Shown here: piece by piece, positions 34,749 to 46,933 of the stretch
Layout: each line of letters begins with the position of its first letter
Numbering within the stretch: position 1 is the stretch's first letter
Source: Adiantum capillus-veneris
Taxonomy: Eukaryota > Streptophyta > Polypodiopsida > Polypodiales > Pteridaceae
Direction of reading: 5' to 3'
DNA length: 64,000 nucleotides
Assembly (NCBI GenBank): GCA_014529385.2
Contig: CM043955.1
Coordinates: 146,358,640-146,422,639 of the forward strand
The notes under the pieces: model-generated
Told to the model about the DNA's origin: nothing
What the model saw: the letters and a program-made list of their open reading frames with translations, nothing else
The model's database searches: none
Position numbers and translations under genes: made by a program

Positions 34749-34960
34749 TCATAGATAGGTTGTTTCCACTAAAAGCTCTGTTTGTAAATCAAAATTTCCC
34801 ACCCTAGTAATTTTGGCTAAGTTAGATACTTGCTTATTTAACAATTTAAACACAAAGTAGAGTAGGTACAAATTACACATTACATGTGAACAAGAGAACC
34901 CCATTGGGATCCCACAAATGTTCTTGTAACATTCATCCAAAGCATTATTAGATGCTCAAT
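34749..34960 (-). pseudogene. Reverse-transcriptase fragment, probably Penelope-like
   Basis: The minus strand encodes a short stretch with CGIPMGFSCS followed by NLYLLYFVF. GIPMGxxxxPxxxNLxLxxxE is the conserved block preceding the catalytic aspartates in Penelope-like reverse transcriptases and some relatives. The catalytic YxDD block is not seen, and neighbouring frames are broken. The assignment rests on one motif. Confidence 0.4.
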
Positions 34961-35579
34961 ATAACTCAAATCAGCCCATTTAGGAAGAGTGAAAAGCAGA
35001 TGGAAACGTGCAAATGTCACAAGGGTTACTTAATCTCTTTCCTTCTCTTTTTTATCTTCTTAAATTGGATCCTCTTTATTTTACATTTGGTGATTCCAAG
35101 CCTTCAAGCACTAGTCATTCGCCTATCCTTGGATTGCCATTATGTTGATTTTTGTGCCACAATGACACACCCTTTAATATTGGCACTGTTCTTGTGGACA
35201 AGCAACCTAAGCTAGGGGAATCATTAGTGTGTTTAAAGAGTAATTAATTGTTTTAAGAAATAATGGTCAAGAACTTTCCCAATAGTCGATTGTAAACAAG
35301 CAATGATGAAGAGGATGGTACTCATTCCTATACTATGTACAATGCTACTTGGTGTACGTGGATGAGGCTCCTCAATCCTTTTTGCATCTTTAGGTCCATC
35401 ATATAACTTTCCTGGCTCCGTTTTCTCACGCATTGGCTGTTCAACCACCACTCAACCACCACTCATCGATCTTGAATTGTGTATGTCTTGTAATGAGAAG
35501 GTGATGGTTCTTTTCACTGTCATCTCGTACAGTTTCTGTTTTGCTTTCTAATCGACACTTCTTCTTGAATACGCAAGCA

Positions 35580-38500
35580 CTAAACTTCATTTAGCTCTTC
35601 CTCATAAGAACCTTGTTCTTGTTCTTCTTGTTCAATATCTATTATGGCTCTGATCATACAAATGGGAACTAAATCATGACCCTCTTTGTCACAAAATTTG
35701 GTTGGGGTTATGTCATTAACACAGACGTCAGGAGTTGCTAGCATTTGTACCCATTCCAAAGGTTCCAACTGTTCCTCAGGGAAAGGTTCTGGCACATAAT
35801 CAGTTTCTTCAAAAGACCTATCTTGCACAAAGTCTTCCCTTTGCAAGCTATTACAATCTGAGGCTCCACACATCCAAAGTTGTGCTTTATAATTAAGCCA
35901 TTCAGGAATTTCTGATTCCGCAGCAGTCGCTGAGTCAAAGTCACTAACAAGAGTTCTTTGGACATCTCTATGGCTGTGGTCTCTCTGGTTAATCCTCTTC
36001 ATGGTTTCCATATTTCTCAGGTAGATGTAGTCGTAGCCCCAATCTTGAACCATCTTTAACTATCTCATGAAGGGATGACCCAGAATAACTTCATAGTTAT
36101 TCTTGGTACCAAAATCTACAACTGCAAATGTGTGTTCATATTCTATCCCATAGGAGGTCATTACTAACTATTCCACTACACCCCTGGTTTTCTTAATATA
36201 TATCCATCTGCCAATTGCAACTTCATTCTGGTTTGTCTCAAAGCTGGTTTACCCTATTTTTCCCATATAGTATTGGAATGGCTACACCTACACCACTGTC
36301 GAGAATTGCTAAGGTTTTCACACCTTTATACTTGACAAGAAATGTGGTGTTTCCATCCTCTCTCTCACAGTAATCACCTACTTTGTTGATGGGAACTAGG
36401 CACATATCCTTCTTTTTTGGTTTTTCCAACTCCAGTTCTTCTTGCAAGTGATCGTCTGGATTTTTAATTCCCATTTTTTCTAGGAAATCACCCCAAGTCC
36501 TTCCACACGTGTGGTCTAATTCGTAATAGTTCTGCCATTGTAACCGTACACCTTATGGGAGTCGATAAGAGATCTTGAAGATTTCTTGTATCTAATGCAA
36601 GCTTGTAGGCTTTTCATTGGGATGGTAGTACCAAAACTTTTGACCTTGATTCATGTGGTAGGTTGGAAGATTTTTGAAACCCTCTTCCCTACTATCCTCT
36701 GTAACAATTGTGTGTTGGTCCCCGTACAGTGATCCTGCATCAAGATCCACCATCTCTACTATAAACTGTATCTCCTCGATTGGTGTTGACCTTATTGTCG
36801 CACTCCCCTGTTTATTATCTCTCACTCTTTCCCACAATTTTTCCGGTCAATTTTCTTGCACTTATGGCACGCGATTGGGAATGTCCTCAGTGGTTTACAT
36901 CCATGCTGTTCCGTATGACTCTCTCTAGCAAATTTTCTTTGGACGAGATTGCCTCTCCTTGGCATTTCTCACTTGTGTTTCTTTGCGTTGTTCTTTCTTT
37001 TGCCCCCTTACTCTCATTTTCTTCATCTTCACATAACATTTTTGTTGTATCCTCTCTTTCTTGCTCACGTGGAAGTTTAGGAATGATCCTCTTGTGAATA
37101 GGCATAGCAAGCGGAGGTTCCAATAATGCTTGGGTGGTCTCTATGAGTTGTTTGCACATGTCCAACCTAATTTTCTCTATCTCTGTATCAGGATAGGTCA
37201 TCCATCTATTTTCCTGTGTGTGTCAATTTGATAATCTGGCTTTGTAGACTTTCAAAATGGCATCCAAAGGTTCAAAAACCTTGTCCACTACTAGCACAGA
37301 TCCTCTCGAACTAGCCTGCTTCCTTTCATTTATCATGTGCGGCTCGTTTTGTTGTTGTTGTTGAACTCACTCTTTAGTTTTTAACAACTCGGCTGTCAGC
37401 CTTTAGCTTCTTGTGGTATTTAGCTCTTGCCAAATCCTTGCTCCTTTTTTCAATGACTTACTCCCTGCTCTTCTGGAAGTGTCACTAAAATCATCTTTTG
37501 AACTCCCTCCTTCCCTAGCTTGTGCTCTAGTAACCACTTTCACTGGTATCCCCATTTTGTTTTCAGACCCACTAGGTGAAGGTATGACTTCAACTACGTT
37601 TACTGTGGCTTTTTTTTCAGATTGGTTTGGACAATCCTTGAACAAGTGCATCAATCCACACTCAACACAATGTCCACTAGGATTCTCATTTGGTATTCTC
37701 CTTACATCGGATGTTTTCATAGGACAATCTCAAAACAAATGATCCCGTCCACATTTAGAACAAGGTCCTAATGCCCTTGGTTGATGTGCAGGTTGTCTCT
37801 AAGGGTAAACTCTTTGTCTAGCTTCTCCTGGATTTGCTATAAACATCAAAGTCCCCTGCCCCACTGATATTCCCTTGTTTTGAGAACTATATGCAGCTCT
37901 AGGTGGCGTGTTACTGGTGAAAAATGCACTACTCCATTGATCATAAGGAGAATTATCCATCTGACCCTCCTGGTATCCTTGGTTGTACCCTCCTTCTTCA
38001 TCAACATAATAGGGTGACAATGGCACTAGCACATTCTCTTCATGATAAGAATTCTCAGGATACACATATCTCATTGTTCCTTGTTTTTCACCTGGCAGTG
38101 GAGGTTGTTGCCCTAGTACTAGCCTTGGTCTTTCAGCTCCTGGTTGGGCATCAATTTGTCATGGGGGGTACCTAGGGGGTGGTGGAGGTGCTCTATTCAA
38201 CTGATATGGTTGATTTTCTTGCATCCTCTGTGGATACTAAGTATTCTACTGGTAAGGTGGGTTGGCTTGGTAAGGTCGTTCCCTGACCCGATTCTTGCCA
38301 TAATAGCACTCATCCGTTGTGTGATTTGTCCATTTCTATTCTATCTCACACCACTTTGCTTTAGAATACTGTGGTTGCGGCAATGTTGGGCATTGTTGTG
38401 TATGATGGTCACCACCACAAGTCAAACACCTTCTCATTGGCTGCATCCTCTGATTCTGTCCCCTAAAAGCTTGATTCATCTTTCTGAGAGGCTCATCAAC

Positions 38501-39967
38501 CAAATGCTTTGTATTGACAGGCGGTTGCGTCGTCTTTGCCATTTTAGCCTCACTCTTAGTCGACCAGGAATCCTCTGAATTCACGTCAGTGTCCTTGTTT
38601 ACTTCTCCATGTATCTTGCAATCATCCACAAGGTAAACTGCTTCCTAAGTTACCTCGTCTAGTGTCAAACACTTTTTCAAATGTAGGTCTTTTTTCAGGT
38701 GATCATCTCTCAATGAGTAGATATGTGAGACAGTGTTGTGCTTTATACCACACTTAGAAAATTCCTTGACAAAGTCACTGAGCAACATTTCAATGTTTTT
38801 CTCTATAACTTTCTTTGTCCAGAGGTTGGAACCATGTAAGAGTCATGCCCTCCAAGGTCAAACCAAATCCTTCCTACTGCGTATGGTAATTAAGAACTTG
38901 TTCAGCTCTCAACACTTGTCTAAAAGATGAAGTGTGTGCATGTGGATCACATGATACACTATACTTAGACGCCATACATTTTGCTACCTGAGACGGTCTC
39001 ATGGGTCTTGGTTCAGCTAGGTATTGCATCATTCTATCAATAGGTTTATACCATTCTCTTCCATTCTTGGAGCATGAGCAGGTGCTCTAGGAGGTATCTC
39101 CCTCTCATGAACTCTTTCTGGCAACCCCCTATGTGTTGTTGAGTGCATATGTGGCATTGATGACCCTGTAATGGCTGTATAGCCACCTCTCACGGGCAAA
39201 GGCTCAGTCGGAAGACCTAGTTCTACCGTTGGCTCTGGGTAATCACATCTTGCATGTGAGGACACATGTGTCCTCGTTGGTGGGTCCTCAAGTCTCGTTA
39301 CTTTGTCCATTAGGCTCTCGATGATTTTTTCTTCCCGATTCACCTTCTTGAGATAGAAATTTCATGTTGGGATCCCTAGGATGGTTACTCGGTCCAAATC
39401 TGTTTGGTAAGCGAACATGTATTCCTTCCCATAGAAATCTACCATTGGAGATCTTTGGTTTCCATCTTCGTAATATAAGTAAATCAATAACCCTTTGGTA
39501 GGAGTTAGCTCTCTTATCTCAGCATTCTCATGGAGGTAATAAACTTCCCCTTCTGGTCCTGCATGCTTGTATAACCCTAAGGCAGGATTATTAGCAGTGA
39601 TCCTAGTGACATGTCTCCAAGATAGGAGTTGTGCTCTAGCATCTCGCTCTAAAGGTAGCCTCGATCCTCCGGAATCCACTTTCTCTTTGGTACCTGCCAA
39701 CCCTAGGCGTTCAACTATGTCTAGGTTAGTCACTTTTTAAAATGCAACTCCCCGTTCATCAATGTATCGATCTTCATTGTCTATGACAAAGATCCTATCA
39801 GGACTTTCCACTGTTCTTAACATCTCTTTGGTGCAATATTGACCTCGGTGATCAATGTAGATCCTTGCTCCCTTCACATTTGTGAATTGGTACTGTAGTG
39901 GTATCCTAAGAATTTTAGGTATTCCTCTGGAAGTACCAACTTCTCCAATGCCACCTCCCATACTCAT
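35580..39967 (-). pseudogene. gag-protease region of a Ty3-like retrotransposon (copy 1)
   Basis: Minus strand, in order. A gag N-terminal frame (39967-39029, opening MSMGGGIGEVGTSRG) has two in-frame stops. A gag core follows (about 38770-38600, DDHLKKDLHLKKCLTLDE). Then come three CX2CX3HX4C zinc knuckles: CLTCGGDHHTQQC near 38410, CSKCGRDHLF(stop)DC near 37745, and CVECGLMHLFKDC near 37655. A retropepsin-like KTLAILDSGVGVAI lies near 36290, and QDWGYDYIYLRNME near 36020. The last two parts have close relatives in copies 2 and 3. RT, RNase H and integrase are absent. Many frameshifts and stops make it non-coding. The primer site and LTR lie upstream at 41198-41660. Confidence 0.8.
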
Positions 39968-40241
39968 GCTTGATGCTTGAACACACTCTCCTCAGTGGAT
40001 ATTTTTCTCACTTGATCTCTCGCTAACCAGGCACTTGATGGAACTACAACCCCCGATCTTAGATACATCCACAAATGGAAATAGGATTTGCACCTGGCGT
40101 ACAAATTGCTTTTCCGGGCCAAAGTCAAAAATTTCTCAAAAAGTCAATGAAAAATTCAGAATTTAAGGTGACTCTTCTGTTGGAAAACACTCATAAAGAT
40201 ACCACAAACTTACTGCCAGAAAAATCCACTTTTTATCTGCC

Positions 40242-41570
40242 AAGAAAAAGATCACGATTCTTTCTTAGCTAGGTCTTTTGAACCTGATTTTTAAAATCTA
40301 ACTTCACCAGTGAGCTTAGATTACCTTGCCCACCAAAATTCATGCAAAAATGTCCTCTAGACACGGTCAAGAAAAAATCACGATTTTTTTCTCAGCCTAC
40401 TGAAAATTGACTTTTTCTCAATTTTGACTTTAGGGATATCTTAAGAACTCCTTTGAGGTCTCATATCAAGATCCATACTTGATTTTGACTTTACAAAACT
40501 CCTCAAAAGATTAGTTTCAACTTTTGCATTTTTTCTAGGTTTAAACCCGGTTCTCCCAATCAGGTTCAGTTTCTTTCAGTTTTTCATTTAGGATAGCGTT
40601 TATCTTTGGTGTCAAACACTCTGGAATGGTCAAAAGTTGCAAAACCTGCCAAATTTCACAGATAGGAAAAACCGCAATTTTTTCCTGTTGAGAAATTTTT
40701 TCAAGTTTTCCAATTCTGGCTGTTCCTGACTATACCCAAGATCCCCTTGAATCCAAATCAACTCACAAGTCTTTGTTTTGATGTGTTTTGGTCTCTTTTG
40801 TAGATTTTTCTTCTTTCCACCGTCTTTTCTCAAATTTCAAGCAAGACATTCAATCCTGAGTCGACTCGAACAAGATCAACTCCTAAGACTTATCTTACTT
40901 ATTCTACTCCTATAAAACAAAAAGAACTCAAAAATCTTGCTTTTTGCTTCTACTTTTCCTAACATTACATTTTTTGCATTTTCAAGTCTAAATGCAAGTC
41001 TTGAGCTCTCTTCACTCACCAAACTCACACCAGCATATAAAATGTTTTCAAAACTGAACTACCACTTCTAACTTGGTGGAAAACTTACCAAAGCTCTCAA
41101 AATCAAGGAAACCTCGATTTTTTCCTAGTCTATCCTAATCCATCCTAACAAATTTTTTTGTCCATAGATTGGAGTTCACTCTAATCTAAGTTTTTGTTTC
41201 CCGGCAACGACACCAATGTCTAGGGGTCTATTGACACATATCACATCTCACAAGGAGATGGTCCCAAACTCGCTAAAAGTCAATACTGGGAAACATGTGA
41301 CCCGATTAAGACATGGAGGCAGGCCAAGAGGTTGTCAATCTCTTGTTTGAACTCCCAATCACTTTGAAAACAACCTATCAAGCCTCAGCCACTACATAAC
41401 TCGGTCTTAACCTAGAAACCTCTAACACTCACAAATGTGTTTTCAAATAACAAACCTACTCCAAACGATACCAAACTTGGTGGGCTCAATCCTCACAGGG
41501 TTCAAAACCTATCTGGCAAATCAAATCCACAAATAGAGCCTTCGCAAAAATCACGATTTTTTCCTAGCTG
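40242..41570. repeat. Five A/T-rich palindromes in the leader and LTR of copy 1
   Basis: Near-palindromes of the form GGAAAAAATC-G-GATTTTTTCC occur at about 40242-40266, 40368-40395, 40663-40687, 41104-41130 and 41543-41570. The central ATCACGAT or close variant is shared by three. Four lie between the primer site and gag, one in the LTR. Confidence 0.8.
41198..41215 (-). other. Retrotransposon primer-binding site, tRNA-Asp type
   Basis: The minus strand reads TGGTGTCGTTGCCGGGAA, close to the TGGCGCCGTTGCCGGGGA site used by Athila/Tat-type plant Ty3 elements. One base separates it from a TGTCTAGGGG edge at 41217 on the plus strand (LTR end ..TAGACA on the minus strand). Confidence 0.75.
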
Positions 41571-41660
41571 GGATTTGTAGGTCAGCAAAATTGAGGTCTA
41601 ACACACCTATACGATGCTCATAAGCCTCAAGATTCATCCTCAATCGCTAGAAATGCAAAA
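41217..41660 (-). mobile_element. 5' LTR of copy 1 (outer edge uncertain)
   Basis: The inner edge is fixed by the adjoining primer site. The outer edge lies before about 41820, where the gag relic of copy 2 begins on the other strand. No second LTR was found, so copy 1 is truncated at its 3' end. Confidence 0.5.
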
Positions 41661-41819
41661 GCTTGCTCCAATTAAGAGTTATGTCACCTGGAAGGAAGAG
41701 GGAGTTGATGCTCAGACTTTGTGAAATTGACGCGCATTTGCTATCTGTGCGAAGAGCTCAGCTATGCGCACATGCTGATGCTCACATAATCACCAACAAC
41801 ATTTTCCACCTTACATACC

Positions 41820-44800
41820 AATGTGGAGGATCGATGGCAAGATCAGTTGTGGAGAGCAATGGGAGATGCAAAGGACGTTAGCAATACATTACCTTCTACT
41901 CCCATACATGAGTTTGAAGCAAAGTCACAGATGAACCTAGAATTACAATCGTATTATGGAGACAATGGTTTAGAGATATCCATATAGAGATGACCATAAT
42001 CATTAAGGACTTTACCATCCTGCATGGGTGAGTATGAGGAAAAATCAGACATTAAGGTCATGCCTTAGCGCCAAAGGTCATAGATTCCAAAGGACTAGTG
42101 GATATCTTATTGGCACCAGTGACCTGTACCATCACGCTAACAAAATTATTAAAGATCTAACCAAACATGTGGTCAAAGGTAGGTGAGTTCCTAGAGAGAT
42201 TTAGAGTGAAGGATCCTACGTGGAAGATCAAGGAAGGAATCTAGGACCTTAAGAAACTGCATGCAAATATGAGACCAGTACCTCTGAACAAGGTAGTGGA
42301 TTACTGTGAGGGTGAGGACGGTAACACCACATTGCTAGTGGAAGTCCAGGGCATCAAAACCATGGACATCCTTGATAGTGGAGTAGGTGTTTCCATAGCC
42401 ATAGAAGAAATTTGAAAACAATGGGGAAAACCAGCACTAAGGGCTACAAGAATGAAGTTACAGCTTGTGTAGGTTATGTAGAGAGACCCTTAGGACTCTC
42501 CTAGAGAAAGTTGTAATCACGTCGTGCAAATAGAATATGAGCACACATTTGTAGTGGTAGATTTTGAAAAGACGAATAGCTAATGATATCATCTTGGGTC
42601 GACCATTCATGAAACAAATGAAGATGGTGGTCCAAGATTGGAGTTATGATTATATCTACCTATGCAGCATGGAGACAACCACTAGAGTAAACCTTTAAAA
42701 ATGAGGCTATAGAGATGTCATGAGGACTCTTCTTGAGGATTTTGATTTGGCTACGACTGTAGTTGATTCAAGGATTCCAGCATGGCTAGGTCAACCGAAA
42801 GAGTTGTGGATGTGTGAAGCATTAGAGTGAGGAAGCTTAAATCAAGAAGAGTGCATTGTGGAGTGGGCTATTGAGGATAAAGATTACATTCTAACCCCAT
42901 TCCCTGAGGATGCGCTAGAACCCTTAGAGTGGGAGCATATTTTGGCAACTCTTGACGTAGGAGATTGCCCCACTACAAAATCTTGTGATCTAGAAGGATT
43001 TGACATAGTACCCTAATACATGTTGAGCATGGTCGTGAATTCCAGAGAAGATCCTACTCCACCAAGAGCTGAAGAGCAAGACACCGACAATCAAAAAGAA
43101 GAAGAGGGTGAGGAGGCCTTTTGTAATTTGTTAGAGCACTTAGAACCTCAAGACAATGTAGACAATGGTGCTCGGAGGACCCAAGTGACTTGGAGGAAAA
43201 GATCACTGAGGAGAGGTTTTACAATTTTTTAAATCAAAAACCTAGACGCCAACGACACTACAAAAGCAAGAGAACTATGAATCACATGCTAGAGAATCCA
43301 ATGCCTAGGATAAAAGGTAAGATGCACTTCCTAATGCTCGTAAATGCGAAGGAATGTGTCAAGGACAAGGTCTTAGGAAAATTCCTAGAACATGAGAGCA
43401 AAAAAGGAGAAAAACCTGCAAAGAGATGACACAAACAAGCTATGAGAGCTAGTGAGGCCCAGCAAAAAGAGCAAGAAGTCTGCTAAGCCAAATTTGGACA
43501 AGTTTGGAGAATCGCAGTGGATGAAGGTTGAGAGAAGAAAGAAATATCGTGAGCTGAAAAAAATGCTAAACAAAGTCTGGACAATAGAGATGAGAAGCAA
43601 GCAGGAGGATGAGAAAGATGCGATTAGTGTCCCTCTCACTTCAAAAAGTTCACAATACAAAACAACCCATGAGAGAGAAAAAATTGTGGTAGCACCACCC
43701 ATGAGAGAGAGCAAAACGAGGCCGAGTCCTATGATGGGCCAGAAGATGCAAAAAAGATAGAGTTAACTGAGCCAGATGAGGATCCTAAGCCAGCTTACAT
43801 AGCTATGAGTTTGAGCACAAAAGAAGAAGAAATGCTCGTTGAATTGCGCAGAAAAAAATTATACAACCACAGAGTGAGAGGGTTTACGAATGATATATGC
43901 TGAGAAGAAATTCCGGCATTATCTTTTGGCAAAAAAGTTTGTGTTTATCACAGACCATCAAGCCCTTCTCTATTTGGTAAACAAACATCGCAATACTGGA
44001 CGAATTGTTAGATGATTTATTATATTGCTCGATTTTGATTTCACCTGGTAGTTAAGAAAGGAAAGACCCATCAAAGAGTAGATCACCTTTCATGGATAGC
44101 CAATTGAGAAGCTCCAACAAGGATTGACAATGATCTGCATCACACATATCTCTTCAACACTGAGATGGTTTCAAGATGGTCACAAACCATAGTAACGTTT
44201 CTAAGTTATGGTGCAACATTTGATAGAACAAATCTATCCACAAAGAAGCAGATAATTATGTAGGAAGAGAGCTTCTAAATCATTGCACGATGCTTGTATC
44301 ATTATGGCTTGGACGGGATTCTATGCTTGTGCATAAGCCCAGAGGAGTATAAGAGTTATCTATTAGAGTAACATGTATAAGATTTAGGCTTCCATAGTTC
44401 AAAGGAGAAAACCTACCAGCACTTACAAACTTAGAAAGACTTGCAGGGAGGGTATTGGCCATGTACGGAAACGGATGTACATATGAATATGTCAATGATT
44501 GGTGACATGTGCAAGGCCAAACCACTAATGGATTACACCACGCTTTTCTAAGTAACCATGGCACCTCAATGGAATCAATACATGGTTGACTACCTCACAA
44601 TCAAGACATTTCCAGAGAATATTTCCAAGGCTCAACAAAGGTCCATAGAGCTAGAGGCTAGAGACTACACCTTGTTAGAAGGCCAACTCTACACGAGGGG
44701 TAAGGATGACTATCTTAGGTTGTGCTATGAATAGTTAGTATTTGCCTATTCTAGAGCATGCACACGGAGGAGTATCAGGAGGCCATTTCTTGAGCAACAA

Positions 44801-44890
44801 GACAACAAATTTTTTCTTGACCGTAGGAATATGGTGGCTGACATTGCACATGGATGTTGAATAATATGTTAAAACAAGCTCATGGCATGC
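41820..44890 (+). pseudogene. gag-protease-RNase H-integrase remnant of the same Ty3-like family (copy 2)
   Basis: From 41820 the plus strand parallels the minus strand of copy 3 (59800-58600). It carries the gag tail, PLNKVVDYCEGEDGNTTLLVE, MDILDSGVGVSIAI (retropepsin DSG, about 42365), then a lysine/glutamate-rich spacer. At about 43880 it jumps to an RNase H-like MIYAEKKFRHYLLAKKF, FVFITDHQALLYLVNK and NTGRIVR, so the RT domain is deleted. Around 44650-44800 it encodes YTLLEGQLYTRGKDDYLRLC and LEHAHGGVSGGHFLSNK, the N-terminal zinc region of integrase. It ends near 44890. Stops are frequent. Confidence 0.8.
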
Positions 44891-46068
44891 CACATGAGGT
44901 GTCCCCATCAATTTTGGACCTCCAATTGGAGAGTTATTGAGAAATTTGTTGGACTCAGGGCCAAAATGGTCAAAACTAAGTAAATGAGGTGCAAAAGACA
45001 AAAAAATTGATACCATAAGTTAATCATGAACCCTAGGAGCCATATGGTCAAAGAAACAAGGCAAAAATTCAAGCATAATTCAAATGGAAGCCAAAAGCGC
45101 ATTTCAGAGCGTCTTTTGACAAAAAATTGACAAACAACTGGACCATAGGTCAAAATTGGATGTGCAAGTTACCCCAAGCTCATAGGAGACCTAAGGAAGC
45201 TACATGCAAGGTTTGAAGTTTACAGGATGACCATAAGCAAGGCATAGTATACCAAAAGGCTTTTAGACAAACAATCAAGCCATGGACAAAACACGAAAAA
45301 TCAAGTGAAATGCACCTTGCTAGAAGCATGTGCAGACCAAGGAGATCCAAAAAATATGCAGTATGCTCAATTCGGACACCTTAACACCAATCACGGTTGC
45401 TGACAGTCAGTTATCCCCTAGAGGAAAAAGTCAAATCACCTAGGCATGTGGATAGTTCAGAGAACCCTCTTCGAATGTACAATCCAAAAATGAACTCAAA
45501 ATAGAAATAAGAAGAGTGTGGTGAAAGAAGACCTATAAGTTAGTGCAATTCAAATCCTAGAAATATTTTTTGGGCCAAAAGGGAAGATTTGATGATCCAA
45601 ATGACACAAATAAGCATATCTGAGCTTAGCAAGACATGAACATACAAGATATGACAAAAAAGGTCACAAATCTGATACCAAAGCCAGCAAACGTGGTTGT
45701 TTCCAATCTCAAATGTAAGACTGCGTGGTACCAATGCCAAGCTTAGGTCATAGGGATCCCAAAACTATCTTGATTGCCTAAAACTGCCATTATCACTTAA
45801 CATATTGACCATTTAATCGAAGGAGTGAAAAAATTGTAACACTTTGACTGAGAGCCATAAAAGTTGGCACTAATTACACTGAAATTTCTTTGATCATGCA
45901 AGAACAAGCACGCCCAAGAAAGTTGCATCAGAGGACCATCTTCAATCTAAATGAGTTACCAAGTTTTTAGCCTGACAAAAAAAATATAATTGGCGCAAAG
46001 GCCTACTATGTAGATAGCCATTCAGCAAGCAGAGGTCCAAAGAGTATTCACGACAACCTTGACAGATG
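44891..46068. other. No gene recognised; left half of an interrupted coding relic at the end
   Basis: Non-coding sequence, except that from about 46011 a plus-strand frame IAIQQAEVQRVFTTTLTDA runs to the insertion point at 46073 and continues after the retrotransposon at 50398. Confidence 0.5.
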
Positions 46069-46073
46069 CCATC
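46069..46073 (+). repeat. Target-site duplication (left)
   Basis: CCATC, repeated at 50393-50397 immediately after the 3' LTR. Confidence 0.85.
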
Positions 46074-46323
46074 TATAAGGGAAGTATGTGCCACTTCCCC
46101 CAACTTGCGAGCCCCGTTTTCCTGTGATTACTCACGTCCCTTGTATTCGGCACTTTCTTGCAATATTGATCATTCGTTCGCGTCCCTCAATCTCGTGTCC
46201 CTCTTGCGTTCAGTTTTCAAGTTGCGTTCTTGTGTGCGCGTTTGCTTGCCTGCAGGTCCTGTTTACAACGCAAGTGAGCCGGCGCGGCCCCGTTTCAACG
46301 ACGTCCCGAACGCGGGCGTCACA
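46074..46323 (+). repeat. 5' LTR, 250 bp
   Basis: Begins TATAAGGGAAG directly after the target duplication and ends GGGCGTCACA. Homology with the 3' LTR starts at this same TATA-like sequence, so the LTR has almost no U3. Confidence 0.9.
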
Positions 46324-46325
46324 CT

Positions 46326-46337
46326 TGGTATGAGAGC
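46326..46337 (+). other. Primer-binding site
   Basis: TGGTATGAGAGC, one mismatch from the initiator tRNA-Met site TGGTATCAGAGC, two bases after the LTR. Confidence 0.8.
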
Positions 46338-46379
46338 TTCGGCTCGAGTCCCCGCCGACGTCAGCCCGTGGCCCGTGGT

Positions 46380-46810
46380 TGTCACCACGTTTTCGGCTCG
46401 TCTGCCTCGTTTCTCCACGTTTTCTCCGCGTTCTCGGCCCGTGTTGCCTCGTTTTGCCCCGTTTTCACCACGTCCCTCGCGTGATTGCCCCGTTTTGCCC
46501 CGTTCCTTGCGTTTTCTCCACGTTCCCCATAGTTTTTCACCGTTTTGCCTCGTTTGACCCGCGTTTCGTCCCGTTTTCACCGCGTTCTCCGCATTCTTGG
46601 CCCGTTTTGCCCCGTCCTTCACGTTTTCTCCACGTTCTCCATCGTTTTTCAGCGTTTTATCCCGTTTTGCCCCGTCTTACACCGTTTGGGACCGGTTTCA
46701 CCGTTTTTGAGCCGTTTTTCGCAGTTTTCATCGTGTTAGACCCAATTTTGCACTGTTTCATAGTTTTTCAACGTTTTCAAGCCGTTTTCTCACAGTTTTT
46801 CAGTTTTTGA
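46380..46810 (+). repeat. Pyrimidine-rich degenerate repeat leader
   Basis: About 430 bases made of variants of CCCCGTTTTCACCACGTTCT with no coding content. Several long frames on both strands are composition artefacts. It lies between primer site and gag stub. Confidence 0.85.
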
Positions 46811-46933
46811 TATTTTTGAATTTTTTCTCGGCATCGGCCACAAAAGTACAACAATGGCGGGAAATCAAGAAGAGGAAGAAGGCTACAGAACCCCCCTCCC
46901 ATCAACCGCCAAGATCCTGCTCAATTAGCAGCG

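Noticed and set aside
46066-46810. Several open frames of 60-160 codons on both strands
   Set aside because: They fall in the LTR and the pyrimidine-rich leader with degenerate CCGTTTT repeats, and do not resemble Gag.
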